From positions 1-31,283 of the IMG/VR virus record IMGVR_UViG_3300047443_000139: a stretch of DNA of 31,283 nucleotides, one strand, 5' to 3'. The stretch comes from a virus. The notes beneath the pieces were generated by a model. It was not told the DNA's origin and did no database searches. It saw only the letters and a list, made by a program, of their open reading frames with translations. Shown here piece by piece: positions 1 to 6,572 of this stretch; the stretch's first letter is position 1, and every line of letters begins with the position of its first letter. Both the position numbers and the translations under genes were made by a program.

Positions 1-11
1 CAGCCATGCGG

Positions 12-158
12 CTATAGAGCAAAGGCGATCCACTGATGGAGTTCGGTCTTGGCTCTCCGTCCAATCATCGTTTGGAAACAATCAATCAGATTGCTGGCCT
101 CGATCAAGGCAGGATGTTGTCCGCCACCAGTAACCGGAATATCCGGTAACAGCCGGGA
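12..158 (-). pseudogene. Possible transposase C-terminal remnant
   Basis: A 48-codon open stretch on the minus strand ends in TAG at 12-14 and is closed upstream by TAA at 159-161, with no good start codon. Its translation (containing QHPALIEASNLIDCF and MIGRRAKTELHQWI) resembles in style the C-terminal helices of ISL3-type transposases, where a short arginine-rich helix is followed by a Trp-containing helix. This is pattern recognition only. It could equally be the tail of another broken gene. Confidence 0.25.
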
Positions 159-329
159 TTATCTGAGAACGAGCGAGTAAGCCAAGAAAAACAAGGGCTT
201 TAGGGACAAAGATGCCGAAAAAGCGGAATGAAAGTTTTGACACAAGACCGCTGCAAATTGCGGAGTGCCGGAGAGCCCAGCGTAATTCGTGCCCGATTTG
301 AAATCAGCCCTCAAATCGACTTTGAAACG

Positions 330-347
330 GCTTAAAACACGTTCAAG
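330..347 (+). repeat. Conserved flank motif, copy A
   Basis: The sequence GCTTAAAACACGTTCAAG is one of three occurrences of GCTTnAAAnACGTTCAA in the window. The others are at 1202-1219 (minus) and 30880-30897 (plus). No recognisable gene starts just downstream of this copy. Candidate roles are transposase-binding end sites of the prophage or a regulator site. Confidence 0.6.
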
Positions 348-549
348 TTATTGAAAATAATACAAGTGGTACCATCCGCCGTCACGCGCGAATTTTAGTG
401 ACAGCTAGCCAAACGATGCTCAAATTCCAATTTCAGGTTTGCCCAGCAGGGAAAACCTAAGGCAACCCATCCGAAACGCCCGAAAAGCGGAGTTGCAGGC
501 AGTCGAATAGCCCCAGCGAGGTTTGCCCACCATTTGCGGTACTTTCGGT

Positions 550-1173
550 CTAGATACCATCGGATATAACCGGCAAATAATTCCTAATTTCCGCAGGCAT
601 AGAATCGTAGGTCTCCTTACTCATAAGCATCGTCAACTCAGTGAAAGCCCCGCCAACAAATTTACAGTTTTCAAACACAGTGATTCCGAAAACCGCTATT
701 GGTTTAGAGGAATTGGTTTTCGCAATGACAACCTGGACTTGGCGGAATTCGATGCCCTCGGCGTATAGTCCTCCCACAAAATAGACTAGACCCGGCCCCG
801 CGAGGTGGCAGTTTCTAAAGTCCTTATTCTTATGGCTAATATATTGTGGACTGTAGAAATCGATTAATCTGATTTTTTTATGGTCAAATTTTTCATCCAG
901 CGGATTTACATTTGTCTCCGCTATTATCCCTGCTGTGCGTTTCGCAATTAGCAGTTTCGAGTATGCTTGGGTACCTAGCCAGCATACTAACGAAACAATC
1001 AAAAGCCCAAAGAGTCCTGCCGCTACCCAGGATAGCGGCGAATAGCTCGACATGAAGAGTGTTAAATATGACACCCATGCCGTCCCGATAAAGCTAAGTA
1101 AGAGCGGTCCGACAATAAGAAATTTGTCAAAATTACCCCAAATCCAAACTGCAGATTTACTAATAGGTTTCAT
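550..1173 (-). CDS. Two-helix membrane protein of unknown function
   Basis: The 207-residue product has two hydrophobic stretches near residues 18-40 and 48-70, so the N-terminus should form a membrane hairpin. The rest is predicted soluble. Within it, repeated aromatic-Asn-Cys patterns (FRNCHL, then FENCKF about 60 residues later) with short hydrophobic strands suggest a small beta-solenoid-like fold. I recognise no family or function. The start is the ATG at 1173, with only a weak ribosome site. The gene is clearly more AT-rich than the phage core, which suggests separate acquisition. A copy of the 18-bp flank motif lies 28 nt upstream. It may be a host gene or a phage-carried accessory gene. 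Confidence 0.7.
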   Translation of the reverse strand: MKPISKSAVWIWGNFDKFLIVGPLLLSFIGTAWVSYLTLFMSSYSPLSWVAAGLFGLLIVSLVCWLGTQAYSKLLIAKRTAGIIAETNVNPLDEKFDHKKIRLIDFYSPQYISHKNKDFRNCHLAGPGLVYFVGGLYAEGIEFRQVQVVIAKTNSSKPIAVFGITVFENCKFVGGAFTELTMLMSKETYDSMPAEIRNYLPVISDGI

Positions 1174-1201
1174 ATCTCGACTCGCTTACCCCAAACACTT
1201 A

Positions 1202-1219
1202 TTTGAACGTATTTGAAGC
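1202..1219 (-). repeat. Conserved flank motif, copy B (inverted)
   Basis: The minus strand reads GCTTCAAATACGTTCAAA, matching copies A and C at every position except 5, 9 and 18. It lies 28 nt upstream of the ATG of the membrane protein gene and is inverted relative to copy C at the right flank, as expected if both are transposase-binding end sites. Confidence 0.6.
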
Positions 1220-1418
1220 ACGATTCGACTTCACCTGTCCAAGCTAAAGCCGTCCAAAAGCAAAACTGCGTTTTGCGAATGAGCTCATTTTCATCGAGAA
1301 CAAATGCAGTCAGCCATACCTGACCTAACTCTCCCTCTCGAGCCGGTGCTTAGCAACCTTCCAAGCACGCAACCCTACCGCTCGGTCGCCCTGGCCTATT
1401 TATCGTTGAAGGCATAAG

Positions 1419-1475
1419 CGATATCGGTTATGTGTGCTGCCTGGAGGCGAGATTGACTGACTTTCCGATATCGGA
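1419..1475 (+). promoter_or_regulatory. Two CGATATCGG boxes, candidate autoregulatory operator
   Basis: CGATATCGG occurs at 1419-1427 and again at 1466-1474, 47 bp apart. The second sits inside a perfect 12-bp palindrome (TCCGATATCGGA, 1464-1475) that ends 13 nt before the ATG of the ribbon-helix-helix gene. Proteins of that class commonly repress their own promoter by binding short palindromes in tandem. The assignment to this protein is inferred. Confidence 0.4.
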
Positions 1476-1488
1476 TAGTTCCCGTCGC

Positions 1489-1674
1489 ATGGGGCGACCA
1501 CCACTCAACGTGAAAGCAATACTTGTGCGCCTGCCGGAAGGCATGGACAAACGTATTGACGCCCTGGTCGGCAAGAACAAGCGTGCAGAGTTCATCCGCG
1601 ATGCAGTCTCTAAAGAACTGCAGCGCTTGGAGCGTGCGGCCGGCAAACAACCTCCTGAAAGCAACGACGCCTAA
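1489..1674 (+). CDS. Ribbon-helix-helix (CopG/Arc-like) DNA-binding protein
   Basis: The 61-residue protein begins MGRPPLNVKAILVRLPEGM. A short basic N-terminal strand (residues 8-14) precedes two helices (about 16-25 and 30-43), the layout of dimeric ribbon-helix-helix regulators. The segment NKRAEFIRDAVSKEL matches the usual second helix, and the tail is polar and probably disordered. I chose ATG 1489 because the fold is complete from there. A GTG at 1432 would add 19 unrelated residues that overlap the palindromes. Neither start has a clear ribosome site. It has no obvious operon partner and could be a phage regulator, an orphan antitoxin or a host gene. Confidence 0.7.
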   Translation: MGRPPLNVKAILVRLPEGMDKRIDALVGKNKRAEFIRDAVSKELQRLERAAGKQPPESNDA

Positions 1675-1975
1675 AATATCAGGCACGAAAGTAAGCATAC
1701 TTAAGGTCATGTGGGCGCGGAGAGATACTCGCCCCTTGCGAGTGGAAACCGGGGTCACTAGCTTCAACTTCTTTGTTTAGCAATGCCGTGGGGGCACATT
1801 GATTATCATGCTGTATTTCTAGGTCGTTGACCGCATCCATGCGGTCATCTCGTCATGCTATCTACGAACTGCATGACCCTCAACTTCACATCGTCAATGC
1901 TCGCCACCTGGCCTACTTTGCCGGGAACTGTCGAGTGTTGCCGCAATATCTGTTGATCCGGGCTTGGCTCGACGA
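1675..1975. other. Intergenic stretch left of the repressor
   Basis: No supported gene. A plus-strand frame at about 1839-2072 continues antisense into the repressor gene and was judged unreliable. This is where the left end of a Mu-like genome would normally be expected, but I see no terminus or repeated transposase-binding site. Confidence 0.4.
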
Positions 1976-2473
1976 TCATGAGGCCGAGCGTTTGCCGGCT
2001 CCAGGCTCCGCTTTTACCAAGCGTTCCTTAAAACGGGACCTGAGAACAGGGATCAGGGCGACGACCACTTGATGATCCCTCGGGTCCGCGACCATTGTCA
2101 GAAGCTCATTATAGAGACCCGCCGCCTCTGCCATGATTGCCCTTTGTGGGGCAGTCTGCTTGCACTCGACGAACACCGCTTGAACGGCATCGCCCAATCG
2201 TTGCAGCAGGACGATGTCGACACGCTCAGGCGTGGACGCACGATCGTCGCCTGCCAAGGATTTCGGGCCTAATCCAGCCAATACCCAGCCGGGATTGATC
2301 CCGATCTTCTCGAACTGGATCAGCGTTTCACCGCTGGGGGTGCCCTCATCCCGCTCCATCTTTTGCCAAGCACGCACGGATATTCCCAGCCTATCGGCAG
2401 CTTCTTGCTGCGATAGGCCGAGATCCGCTCGAACCATTTTCACCCGATCGCCGATCGTCTGAACTTCAACCAA
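1976..2473 (-). CDS. Xre-type phage repressor (lysogeny regulator)
   Basis: A helix-turn-helix of the Cro/CI type occupies about residues 6-65: IGDRVKMVRADLGLSQQEAA, then DRLGISVRAWQKMERDEGTP, with the classic LSQQEAADRLGIS turn. The rest is a helical domain of about 100 residues, probably for dimerisation, with no visible LexA-type Ser-Lys autocleavage pair. I placed the start at TTG 2473 because GAGG lies 9 nt upstream of it. The TTG at 2494 has no ribosome site and would overlap an operator. It is divergent from the Ner-like gene across two operators, as in the Mu c/ner switch. By analogy it maintains lysogeny by blocking early and possibly its own transcription. Confidence 0.85.
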   Translation of the reverse strand: MVEVQTIGDRVKMVRADLGLSQQEAADRLGISVRAWQKMERDEGTPSGETLIQFEKIGINPGWVLAGLGPKSLAGDDRASTPERVDIVLLQRLGDAVQAVFVECKQTAPQRAIMAEAAGLYNELLTMVADPRDHQVVVALIPVLRSRFKERLVKAEPGAGKRSAS

Positions 2474-2492
2474 ATGACGCGCCTCAACATGC

Positions 2493-2508
2493 AAGCACTT
2501 TTATGCTT
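2493..2508. promoter_or_regulatory. Operator O1 (imperfect dyad)
   Basis: AAGCACTTTTATGCTT has AAGCA/TGCTT arms. It lies 20 nt upstream of the chosen repressor start and shares its arms with O2, whose start is 22 bp (two helical turns) away, which allows cooperative binding on one DNA face. Confidence 0.6.
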
Positions 2509-2535
2509 GCCAACAAGCACAAATGTGCTTATCTG
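2507..2535 (+). promoter_or_regulatory. Likely promoter of the Ner-like gene
   Basis: TTGCCA (2507-2512) and TATCTG (2530-2535) are separated by 17 bp. The -35 is close to consensus and the -10 is weak. Operator O2 fills almost exactly the spacer, so repressor bound there would occlude RNA polymerase. Confidence 0.5.
2515..2530. promoter_or_regulatory. Operator O2 (7-bp perfect dyad)
   Basis: AAGCACAAATGTGCTT has perfect AAGCACA/TGTGCTT arms around a 2-bp centre. It lies between the repressor and Ner-like genes. It is the better of two related sites and the probable primary binding site of the repressor, the Ner-like protein or both. Confidence 0.65.
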
Positions 2536-2630
2536 TATCTCTAGCAGCCAGCGTTTGCAGGCTGCGATTGCTCACTCAAGTGTCAACAAAAGGCGGATGC
2601 GCAAACATCCACCTTGTGCAGGAGGCTCAA

Positions 2631-2909
2631 ATGGCGAAGCCGAAACGCTGGGATCGTCATCTCATCCTCGCCGAGCTGCGTAGCAGGGGTATGACCCTGA
2701 CGCGGTTGGCGGAGATGAACAACAAATCACCCGGCGGCTTCCGGACGATCTGGACTCGGCCAAACGAGGGAAACGAGGCCATTATTTCTGCGTTTCTCAG
2801 TATCCCCGCGGCCGAGCTTTTCCCGGATCGATATCCCAAAAAAACCACGACAATTCTTTCGCACGAGTACCGTGCGGAGTCCACTGACAGCCAGAGGGCT
2901 GTCGCATGA
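2631..2909 (+). CDS. ner: Ner-like (Nlp family) DNA-binding regulator
   Basis: The 92-residue protein matches the Ner/SfsB pattern: RWDRHLILAELRSRGMTLTR, then a turn and recognition helix in LAEMNNKSPGGFRTIWTRPN, and the diagnostic end AELFPDRYPKK. In Mu, Ner is a small repressor that turns down the early and repressor promoters during lytic growth. The start is ATG 2631, preceded by a strong GGAGG at 2621-2625. An in-frame upstream start at 2523 would add a Cys-rich, non-conserved leader. It is divergent from the repressor, as expected. Unlike in Mu, the transposase does not follow it. The transposition operon starts about 8.5 kb away on the other strand. Confidence 0.85.
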   Translation: MAKPKRWDRHLILAELRSRGMTLTRLAEMNNKSPGGFRTIWTRPNEGNEAIISAFLSIPAAELFPDRYPKKTTTILSHEYRAESTDSQRAVA

Positions 2910-3210
2910 TGTGGCGCGGACGGATGGCTGTTCTAGCCCTTTTCGTCCGGTACCAGCCCTGTGAGCTGGTCGGCAAGGTTTCAGTCAGTCAACCCCGGCT
3001 GTCCAGTCCTGTCACCGCCCGTGCCACACCCCCACAATCCGTTTTTCCGCTGGATACCACAATGACGAAAACACACGGGAAAATTGGCGCTCGAAATCCC
3101 TTTATCCCCTCCATTCCACCCGCTTGCCGGCTGCTGGAATGGTTACTCGTCGGCAGCACCACGGTTGCAGGCATGGTTGAAGCCGGCATGGATGGCGGCG
3201 AGAGCGGAAC
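2910..3210. other. Intergenic stretch after the Ner-like gene
   Basis: No supported gene. It contains a hairpin with 6-bp arms (ACCAGC 2952-2957 / GCTGGT 2965-2970) without a T tract, which could slow or end the rightward ner transcript. An open frame starting at 2906 runs antisense into the next gene and was rejected. Confidence 0.4.
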
Positions 3211-3453
3211 TCATATCAGCTCCCCCAGCACTTCTTCGCCAAGGCCACGTCCAAAGGCAACGGCCCTCGCGGCATCGATGTCGGTTGCAATGATCGAACC
3301 ATCGAACCAGCGGTCACCGTCCTCATCGTAGAACTTCGTGAGGAAGAGAACGCGGCGCGCTTTCAGGAGTTGGATATGTCTGCGGCTGAAGCCGAGGGTA
3401 TCGTCGAATACGATGCCATCCGCTACCGGCATATCCTTGGAAATAACCATCAT
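3211..3453 (-). CDS. Small conserved-looking protein of unknown function
   Basis: The 80-residue protein is compact and well balanced, with an alternating strand-rich N-terminal half (residues 1-50) and a C-terminal helix (IDAARAVAFGRGLGEEVLGE). It has no membrane segment or known motif. The start is ATG 3453, with GGAGG just upstream on the minus strand. An in-frame second ATG follows immediately. It is divergent from the paired membrane protein genes across an 86-bp gap and may be coregulated with them. I do not recognise a family. Small early proteins of this kind are common in phages as regulators or inhibitors of host functions. Confidence 0.6.
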   Translation of the reverse strand: MMVISKDMPVADGIVFDDTLGFSRRHIQLLKARRVLFLTKFYDEDGDRWFDGSIIATDIDAARAVAFGRGLGEEVLGELI

Positions 3454-3494
3454 GCTGCCTCCGCATTTTTGCTTGCTGGGGCACTGTCGTTATG

Positions 3495-3505
3495 GTGGTA
3501 TCCAC
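3495..3505. promoter_or_regulatory. Small dyad in a divergent promoter region
   Basis: GTGGTATCCAC has 4-bp perfect arms. It lies in the AT-rich gap between the minus-strand small gene and the first membrane paralogue, where divergent promoters should be. The short arms make this tentative. Confidence 0.25.
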
Positions 3506-3539
3506 TACTATTTTTGTGTTCGATTAGGTTGAAAAAGAA

Positions 3540-4358
3540 ATGTCCACAGCGCGTTATACCGCCAGCATTGTAGTCATCGGGCTGTTCGTTGTTTGGTCCC
3601 TGCTTTTGCTTGTCTATGGAGTTCCTCAGCCGGAACCGGAGGGCTACAAAGGGCTCAGCGGTCAATGGGCGACGGCGCTTTACAACTACCAAACCTTCAT
3701 AACCGGTTGCATGGCTGTAGGTGCGGCTCTCGGAACGATCTGGAAGATGGGACAAATTGACGAGAAGCAACGAGAGCGTCACGAGCAATTGGTGCGACTC
3801 AGTCGGCGACCAGATGCTTTGAAGGTAGAAAGAGCGCTCTACCCCACCTTTGGAAAGCTCCGAGTTTGTTACAAGCAGATGAGAGACTACAAGTTCGAGT
3901 GGGATAACCCCGATCCGGACAGCCTGCCTGATGAATTCTTTGCGGACGTTGCTCTGAAGATCCCTGAGATTAAGAAAACGGTGAAGGAAATTCACGGCTA
4001 TCTGCAGCCCCTGTGCGAAGGAGATACCGCTCTGCTGTTCGGTGGCCATCTTACTAGCGACCTGAAGATCTTGCTGGATGCGGTGGTGTCGCTCATGGGC
4101 AGCATTCGGTCTTACGAGGAGCGCGAACGGGAGAGGCAAAGTTGGGAACTGGCAGACTCTCGTGGCAGACGAACTGGCCTCGATCTTCCCATCTCTCAGG
4201 GTCTTGCCAATGAAAGATCGAAGTCGGCAATTCACCGGATGGAACTCATGCAGGATATCCCGATGCAGACCGCCCGAATTGATAGAGCCTTTGCGCCAGT
4301 CTTTAAGGGCTTCTGGAGTTTGATTGACCTCTATGAACTGACGATTGAAATTGCATAA
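3540..4358 (+). CDS. Two-helix membrane protein, paralogue 1 of a tandem pair
   Basis: The 272-residue protein has a membrane helix near residues 8-28, a short loop and a second helix near 52-70. A soluble, charged, mostly helical domain of about 200 residues follows, probably cytoplasmic. Around the second helix, GYKGLSGQWATALYNYQTFI followed by TG..AVGAA matches the next gene closely, so the two arose by duplication. The central part contains a charged, coiled-coil-prone stretch (EERERERQSWE). No catalytic motif is visible. It sits on the opposite strand to the transposition operon and has no place in the Mu plan, which marks it as accessory cargo. A lysogen-protection role is possible but is inference only. 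Confidence 0.8.
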   Translation: MSTARYTASIVVIGLFVVWSLLLLVYGVPQPEPEGYKGLSGQWATALYNYQTFITGCMAVGAALGTIWKMGQIDEKQRERHEQLVRLSRRPDALKVERALYPTFGKLRVCYKQMRDYKFEWDNPDPDSLPDEFFADVALKIPEIKKTVKEIHGYLQPLCEGDTALLFGGHLTSDLKILLDAVVSLMGSIRSYEERERERQSWELADSRGRRTGLDLPISQGLANERSKSAIHRMELMQDIPMQTARIDRAFAPVFKGFWSLIDLYELTIEIA

Positions 4359-4388
4359 AACGGTCGTACGGGCCGCAGGAGAGTAAAA

Positions 4389-5105
4389 ATGTTCCAACAG
4401 GGAACGAAGGCGGTGGCTGCTGCCGGGATTGTCATTTTGATAATGGCGTTGCTTCCACCTGCTATATTTGGACCCCATCCTCCGGCCTCGGGCGACTACA
4501 AGGATCTCGGCGACGGCTGGGCAACGATCATTTATAACTATCAGACCCTCATCACAGGTATGCTCGCTGTAGGCGCCGCGTTCGTCACGATCATGGTCTC
4601 CCAGCGCAGCCACAATGAGATTGTCGCGTTGACCCTGCGCGCGGACAAAATGAGGATCGAGCAAGCGCTTGTTCCTCACTACTACTTTCTTCGTTTTAAA
4701 CGACAAGAGTTGGCCGCGTTCCAAGACAACTTCGGCGGATTGCGTGGCAACACTCAGGCATTGAAAGATATGCTCATTTCGCGTGCGGGATGGCTTTATG
4801 AAGCTCTGGCGCGCGTGAAGGAAATAATGGGTTCGAAGGGCTTTGTTGCAGGGGAACCACTCTTCAACGGTGAAATGCTCTACGTGCTCGAAAAGGTTCG
4901 GGTTCAAGTCGATGGACTGATGATTGGCACAAAAGACCTTCGCGATGCTGGCCAGGGTGGACAGCTTGTCTGGCGAGATGATGAATTGGTCCGCTTTCCT
5001 AGCACGCTCATAATTCTTGAACGCGATCTGGAAATCTTGCTCAGCCAAATGCGTAGCCTCGCCGACGAATATAGGTTGAAGCTGAATCATGATCTCACGC
5101 CTTAG
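4389..5105 (+). CDS. Two-helix membrane protein, paralogue 2 of a tandem pair
   Basis: The 238-residue protein has helices near residues 8-27 and 53-72 and then a helical soluble domain. DYKDLGDGWATIIYNYQTLI followed by TGMLAVGAA aligns with paralogue 1 (YK-L, WAT, YNYQT, ITG, AVGAA conserved). The soluble domains have diverged strongly, so the pair may form a hetero-complex rather than being redundant. The gap between the genes is 30 bp and carries a GCAGGAGAG ribosome site, so they form an operon. The 3' end overlaps the end of the DUF3164 gene by 11 bp, tail to tail. Function unknown. Confidence 0.8.
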   Translation: MFQQGTKAVAAAGIVILIMALLPPAIFGPHPPASGDYKDLGDGWATIIYNYQTLITGMLAVGAAFVTIMVSQRSHNEIVALTLRADKMRIEQALVPHYYFLRFKRQELAAFQDNFGGLRGNTQALKDMLISRAGWLYEALARVKEIMGSKGFVAGEPLFNGEMLYVLEKVRVQVDGLMIGTKDLRDAGQGGQLVWRDDELVRFPSTLIILERDLEILLSQMRSLADEYRLKLNHDLTP

Positions 5106-5748
5106 CTAGGTCGATGGTGATCGCCTCAAAGCGATTTTCAATCGTCTGGCGCTTGTAGAATCTGACGTATTCTTTGCTGCCGGTAATCCGCATCGCATCG
5201 CGGATGGCCTGCATTGCGCTAGTCCATCGTTCATCGACGATATCCATGCGAAGGAGCATGAAGATCTCCGATCGGTTAACCTTGCCTTCCTTGTCGGTGT
5301 TGAAGGCGCGGGTAATGATTGCGCGGATCTCCGGGCGGCTGTCTGCCGACCACTCGTTCAAGCACTCATCGAGTAGCTTCTTAGCGATCTGCAGCTGCGG
5401 GCCGAAGTCGATGAAATCTGCGACCTGAACACTGACCTTCATCAGCCCATCGAACGTCTGATAGGTGCGATTGCCCTTCGCGCCGCCGATCTTCACGTTG
5501 TATTCCTGCGCCAGCAAGGCGTCGAAGTCGCCCAGGTCCGTCATTGTGTGACCTCGGAACCGCGCTATCTGTGCTGATAGTTCATCGGCAAAGCCAATGA
5601 TCTTACGGACAACCTCATCCTGCAGCTTGTCGGCTGCAGAGATCATCTCTACGGGGACGAGGTTGCCTTTGGCATCTGGCATATAGTTGTTGCCGTTGAC
5701 CAGGACGAGGCCGGCTTCTGGCCTATCTTCGAGAATGACTGCGTTCAT
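5095..5748 (-). CDS. DUF3164 family protein, early Mu-like gene
   Basis: The 217-residue soluble protein matches the DUF3164 family found in the early region of Mu-like phages: an N-terminal 'YMPDAKGNLVPVEMI' element, a central KGNRTYQTFDGLMKVSVQVA segment and a C-terminal helical part with DLAKA at the end. Its biochemical role is not known. It is sometimes labelled a sulfate transporter in databases, which nothing here supports. It is the last gene of the leftward transposition operon and follows the preceding gene after 4 bp. It ends in a tail-to-tail overlap with the membrane paralogue pair, so the two transcripts converge. Confidence 0.85.
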   Translation of the reverse strand: MNAVILEDRPEAGLVLVNGNNYMPDAKGNLVPVEMISAADKLQDEVVRKIIGFADELSAQIARFRGHTMTDLGDFDALLAQEYNVKIGGAKGNRTYQTFDGLMKVSVQVADFIDFGPQLQIAKKLLDECLNEWSADSRPEIRAIITRAFNTDKEGKVNRSEIFMLLRMDIVDERWTSAMQAIRDAMRITGSKEYVRFYKRQTIENRFEAITIDLAKA

Positions 5749-5752
5749 GGTT

Positions 5753-6034
5753 TCAGCCTTTGCTTTGCTGGAAGGTTTTCTTTACGGAGTGGGCAACCCG
5801 CAATCTGCGGGCGGCCAGCATGAGCGCCCGATAGGCGGCTTGCTCGTCGCGATCGGTACGTGCGTTTTCGACACGATTGCAGGCGGTGATCACGTCGACG
5901 ATGGCGTCGGTGATGGTGGGCAAGCCAAGCTCCGGGGTCGGCTCGATGCGCTGCTCTTTGACCAAGGCGAAGGTCAATTCCGTCGCGACATTGGCCGCAT
6001 CAGACATCCGGATGGTGAGAACGCCGGACTTCAT
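5753..6034 (-). CDS. Small early-operon protein, unknown
   Basis: The 93-residue, mostly helical protein starts MKSGVLTIRMSDAANVATEL. The start at 6034 is set by an ATGA overlap with the upstream gene, and upstream codons in this frame are antisense-like. It has no membrane segment or recognised motif. The C-terminus is basic (RRLRVAHSVKKTFQ) and might contact nucleic acid. It is one of three small genes between MuB and DUF3164, the position where Mu carries its non-essential early genes. Confidence 0.7.
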   Translation of the reverse strand: MKSGVLTIRMSDAANVATELTFALVKEQRIEPTPELGLPTITDAIVDVITACNRVENARTDRDEQAAYRALMLAARRLRVAHSVKKTFQQSKG

Positions 6035-6288
6035 GGCGTCTCTCCTGGTCGCTGATCGCGCTTTGCGAGAGCACGGGCGATGAAGGAAATAATGTTCCCA
6101 CCTTCTGCGCCGGCATTGATCGGCAGATCGCCGGTCAATCGCTTTTCCATCTGCTCGCAATCAGCAGCGACGTTGTCGAGCAGTTCGCAAATATCGGCGG
6201 TGATCAGCGCCGATATCGATCCGCCGACAAGGGCGTGGTTGAGCATCGCATCACGCAATGCTGCCAACTTCTGAGATGACCGGATCAT
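6031..6288 (-). CDS. Small early-operon protein, unknown
   Basis: The 85-residue protein starts MIRSSQKLAALRDAMLNHAL at 6288, overlapping the upstream stop as ATGA. Longer forms in this frame reach back over the MuB gene and are not credible. The centre contains a helix with ADICELLDNVAADCEQMEKR and the C-terminus is basic. I recognise no domain. Tight coupling to its neighbours argues for translation as part of the transposition operon. Confidence 0.7.
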   Translation of the reverse strand: MIRSSQKLAALRDAMLNHALVGGSISALITADICELLDNVAADCEQMEKRLTGDLPINAGAEGGNIISFIARALAKRDQRPGETP

Positions 6289-6572
6289 GTCTTCTTCCTC
6301 CCGAATTCCGGGCGGATGATCTTGTTGTCCTCTATCATCAGATTGCCCATCGCCTGCGTGGCAAGGTCGTTGATGACCGTGCGGCCGATGTCGCCGGCTT
6401 CCGTTAGCCGGAAGACGGACAACTCTTGCTCCTGGTTGTGGGCAAGGCGAGCGAGCGCCGACAGGAAATCGGTAAGCTCGGCAATCTGGTCGGGGTCGAG
6501 GCCAGCGCCAGTCGTAGACTTTACGCGCAGATCGTCGGCGATGGCGAACAGCTCGGTGGCGAGTGACATCAT
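6285..6572 (-). CDS. Small early-operon protein, unknown
   Basis: The 95-residue helical protein starts at tandem ATG codons (6572 and 6569) overlapping the MuB stop, with GGAGG 8 nt upstream. The N-terminal half (LATELFAIADDLRVK, LTDFLSALARLAHNQ) looks like an amphipathic helical hairpin, and the C-terminus is basic (KIIRPEFGRKKT). It contains no known motif. It is translationally coupled to MuB, so a role close to transposition or replication is plausible but undemonstrated. Confidence 0.7.
   Translation of the reverse strand: MMSLATELFAIADDLRVKSTTGAGLDPDQIAELTDFLSALARLAHNQEQELSVFRLTEAGDIGRTVINDLATQAMGNLMIEDNKIIRPEFGRKKT

Larger units (their letters stand above)
1..549. other. Left flank without an intact gene
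   Basis: No complete gene is convincing here. It holds a short minus-strand frame that may be a transposase remnant, a palindrome with 7-bp arms at 133-147 (ACCGGAATATCCGGT), and one copy of a conserved 18-bp motif at 330-347. Whether this is host DNA or phage end is unresolved. Confidence 0.5.
1174..1488. other. Intergenic region with motif copy B and palindromes
   Basis: No gene is convincing here. The region is the shared upstream zone of the membrane protein gene (minus) and the ribbon-helix-helix gene (plus). It holds the inverted copy of the flank motif and two CGATATCGG boxes, which are listed separately. Confidence 0.5.

Noticed and set aside
1827-2072. Plus-strand frame of 81 codons left of the repressor
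   Set aside because: Its second half is antisense to the repressor C-terminus. The start is TTG or an ATG without a ribosome site, and no domain is recognisable.
2906-3331. Plus-strand frame overlapping the Ner-like stop
   Set aside because: The start overlaps the ner stop suggestively, but the composition is low-quality (Pro/Ser-rich) and the last 40 codons are antisense to a better-supported gene with a ribosome site.
3450-5090. Long minus-strand frame of 546 codons
   Set aside because: It is antisense to the two membrane paralogues, which have membrane helices, ribosome sites and mutual similarity. The long frame is a codon-bias shadow.
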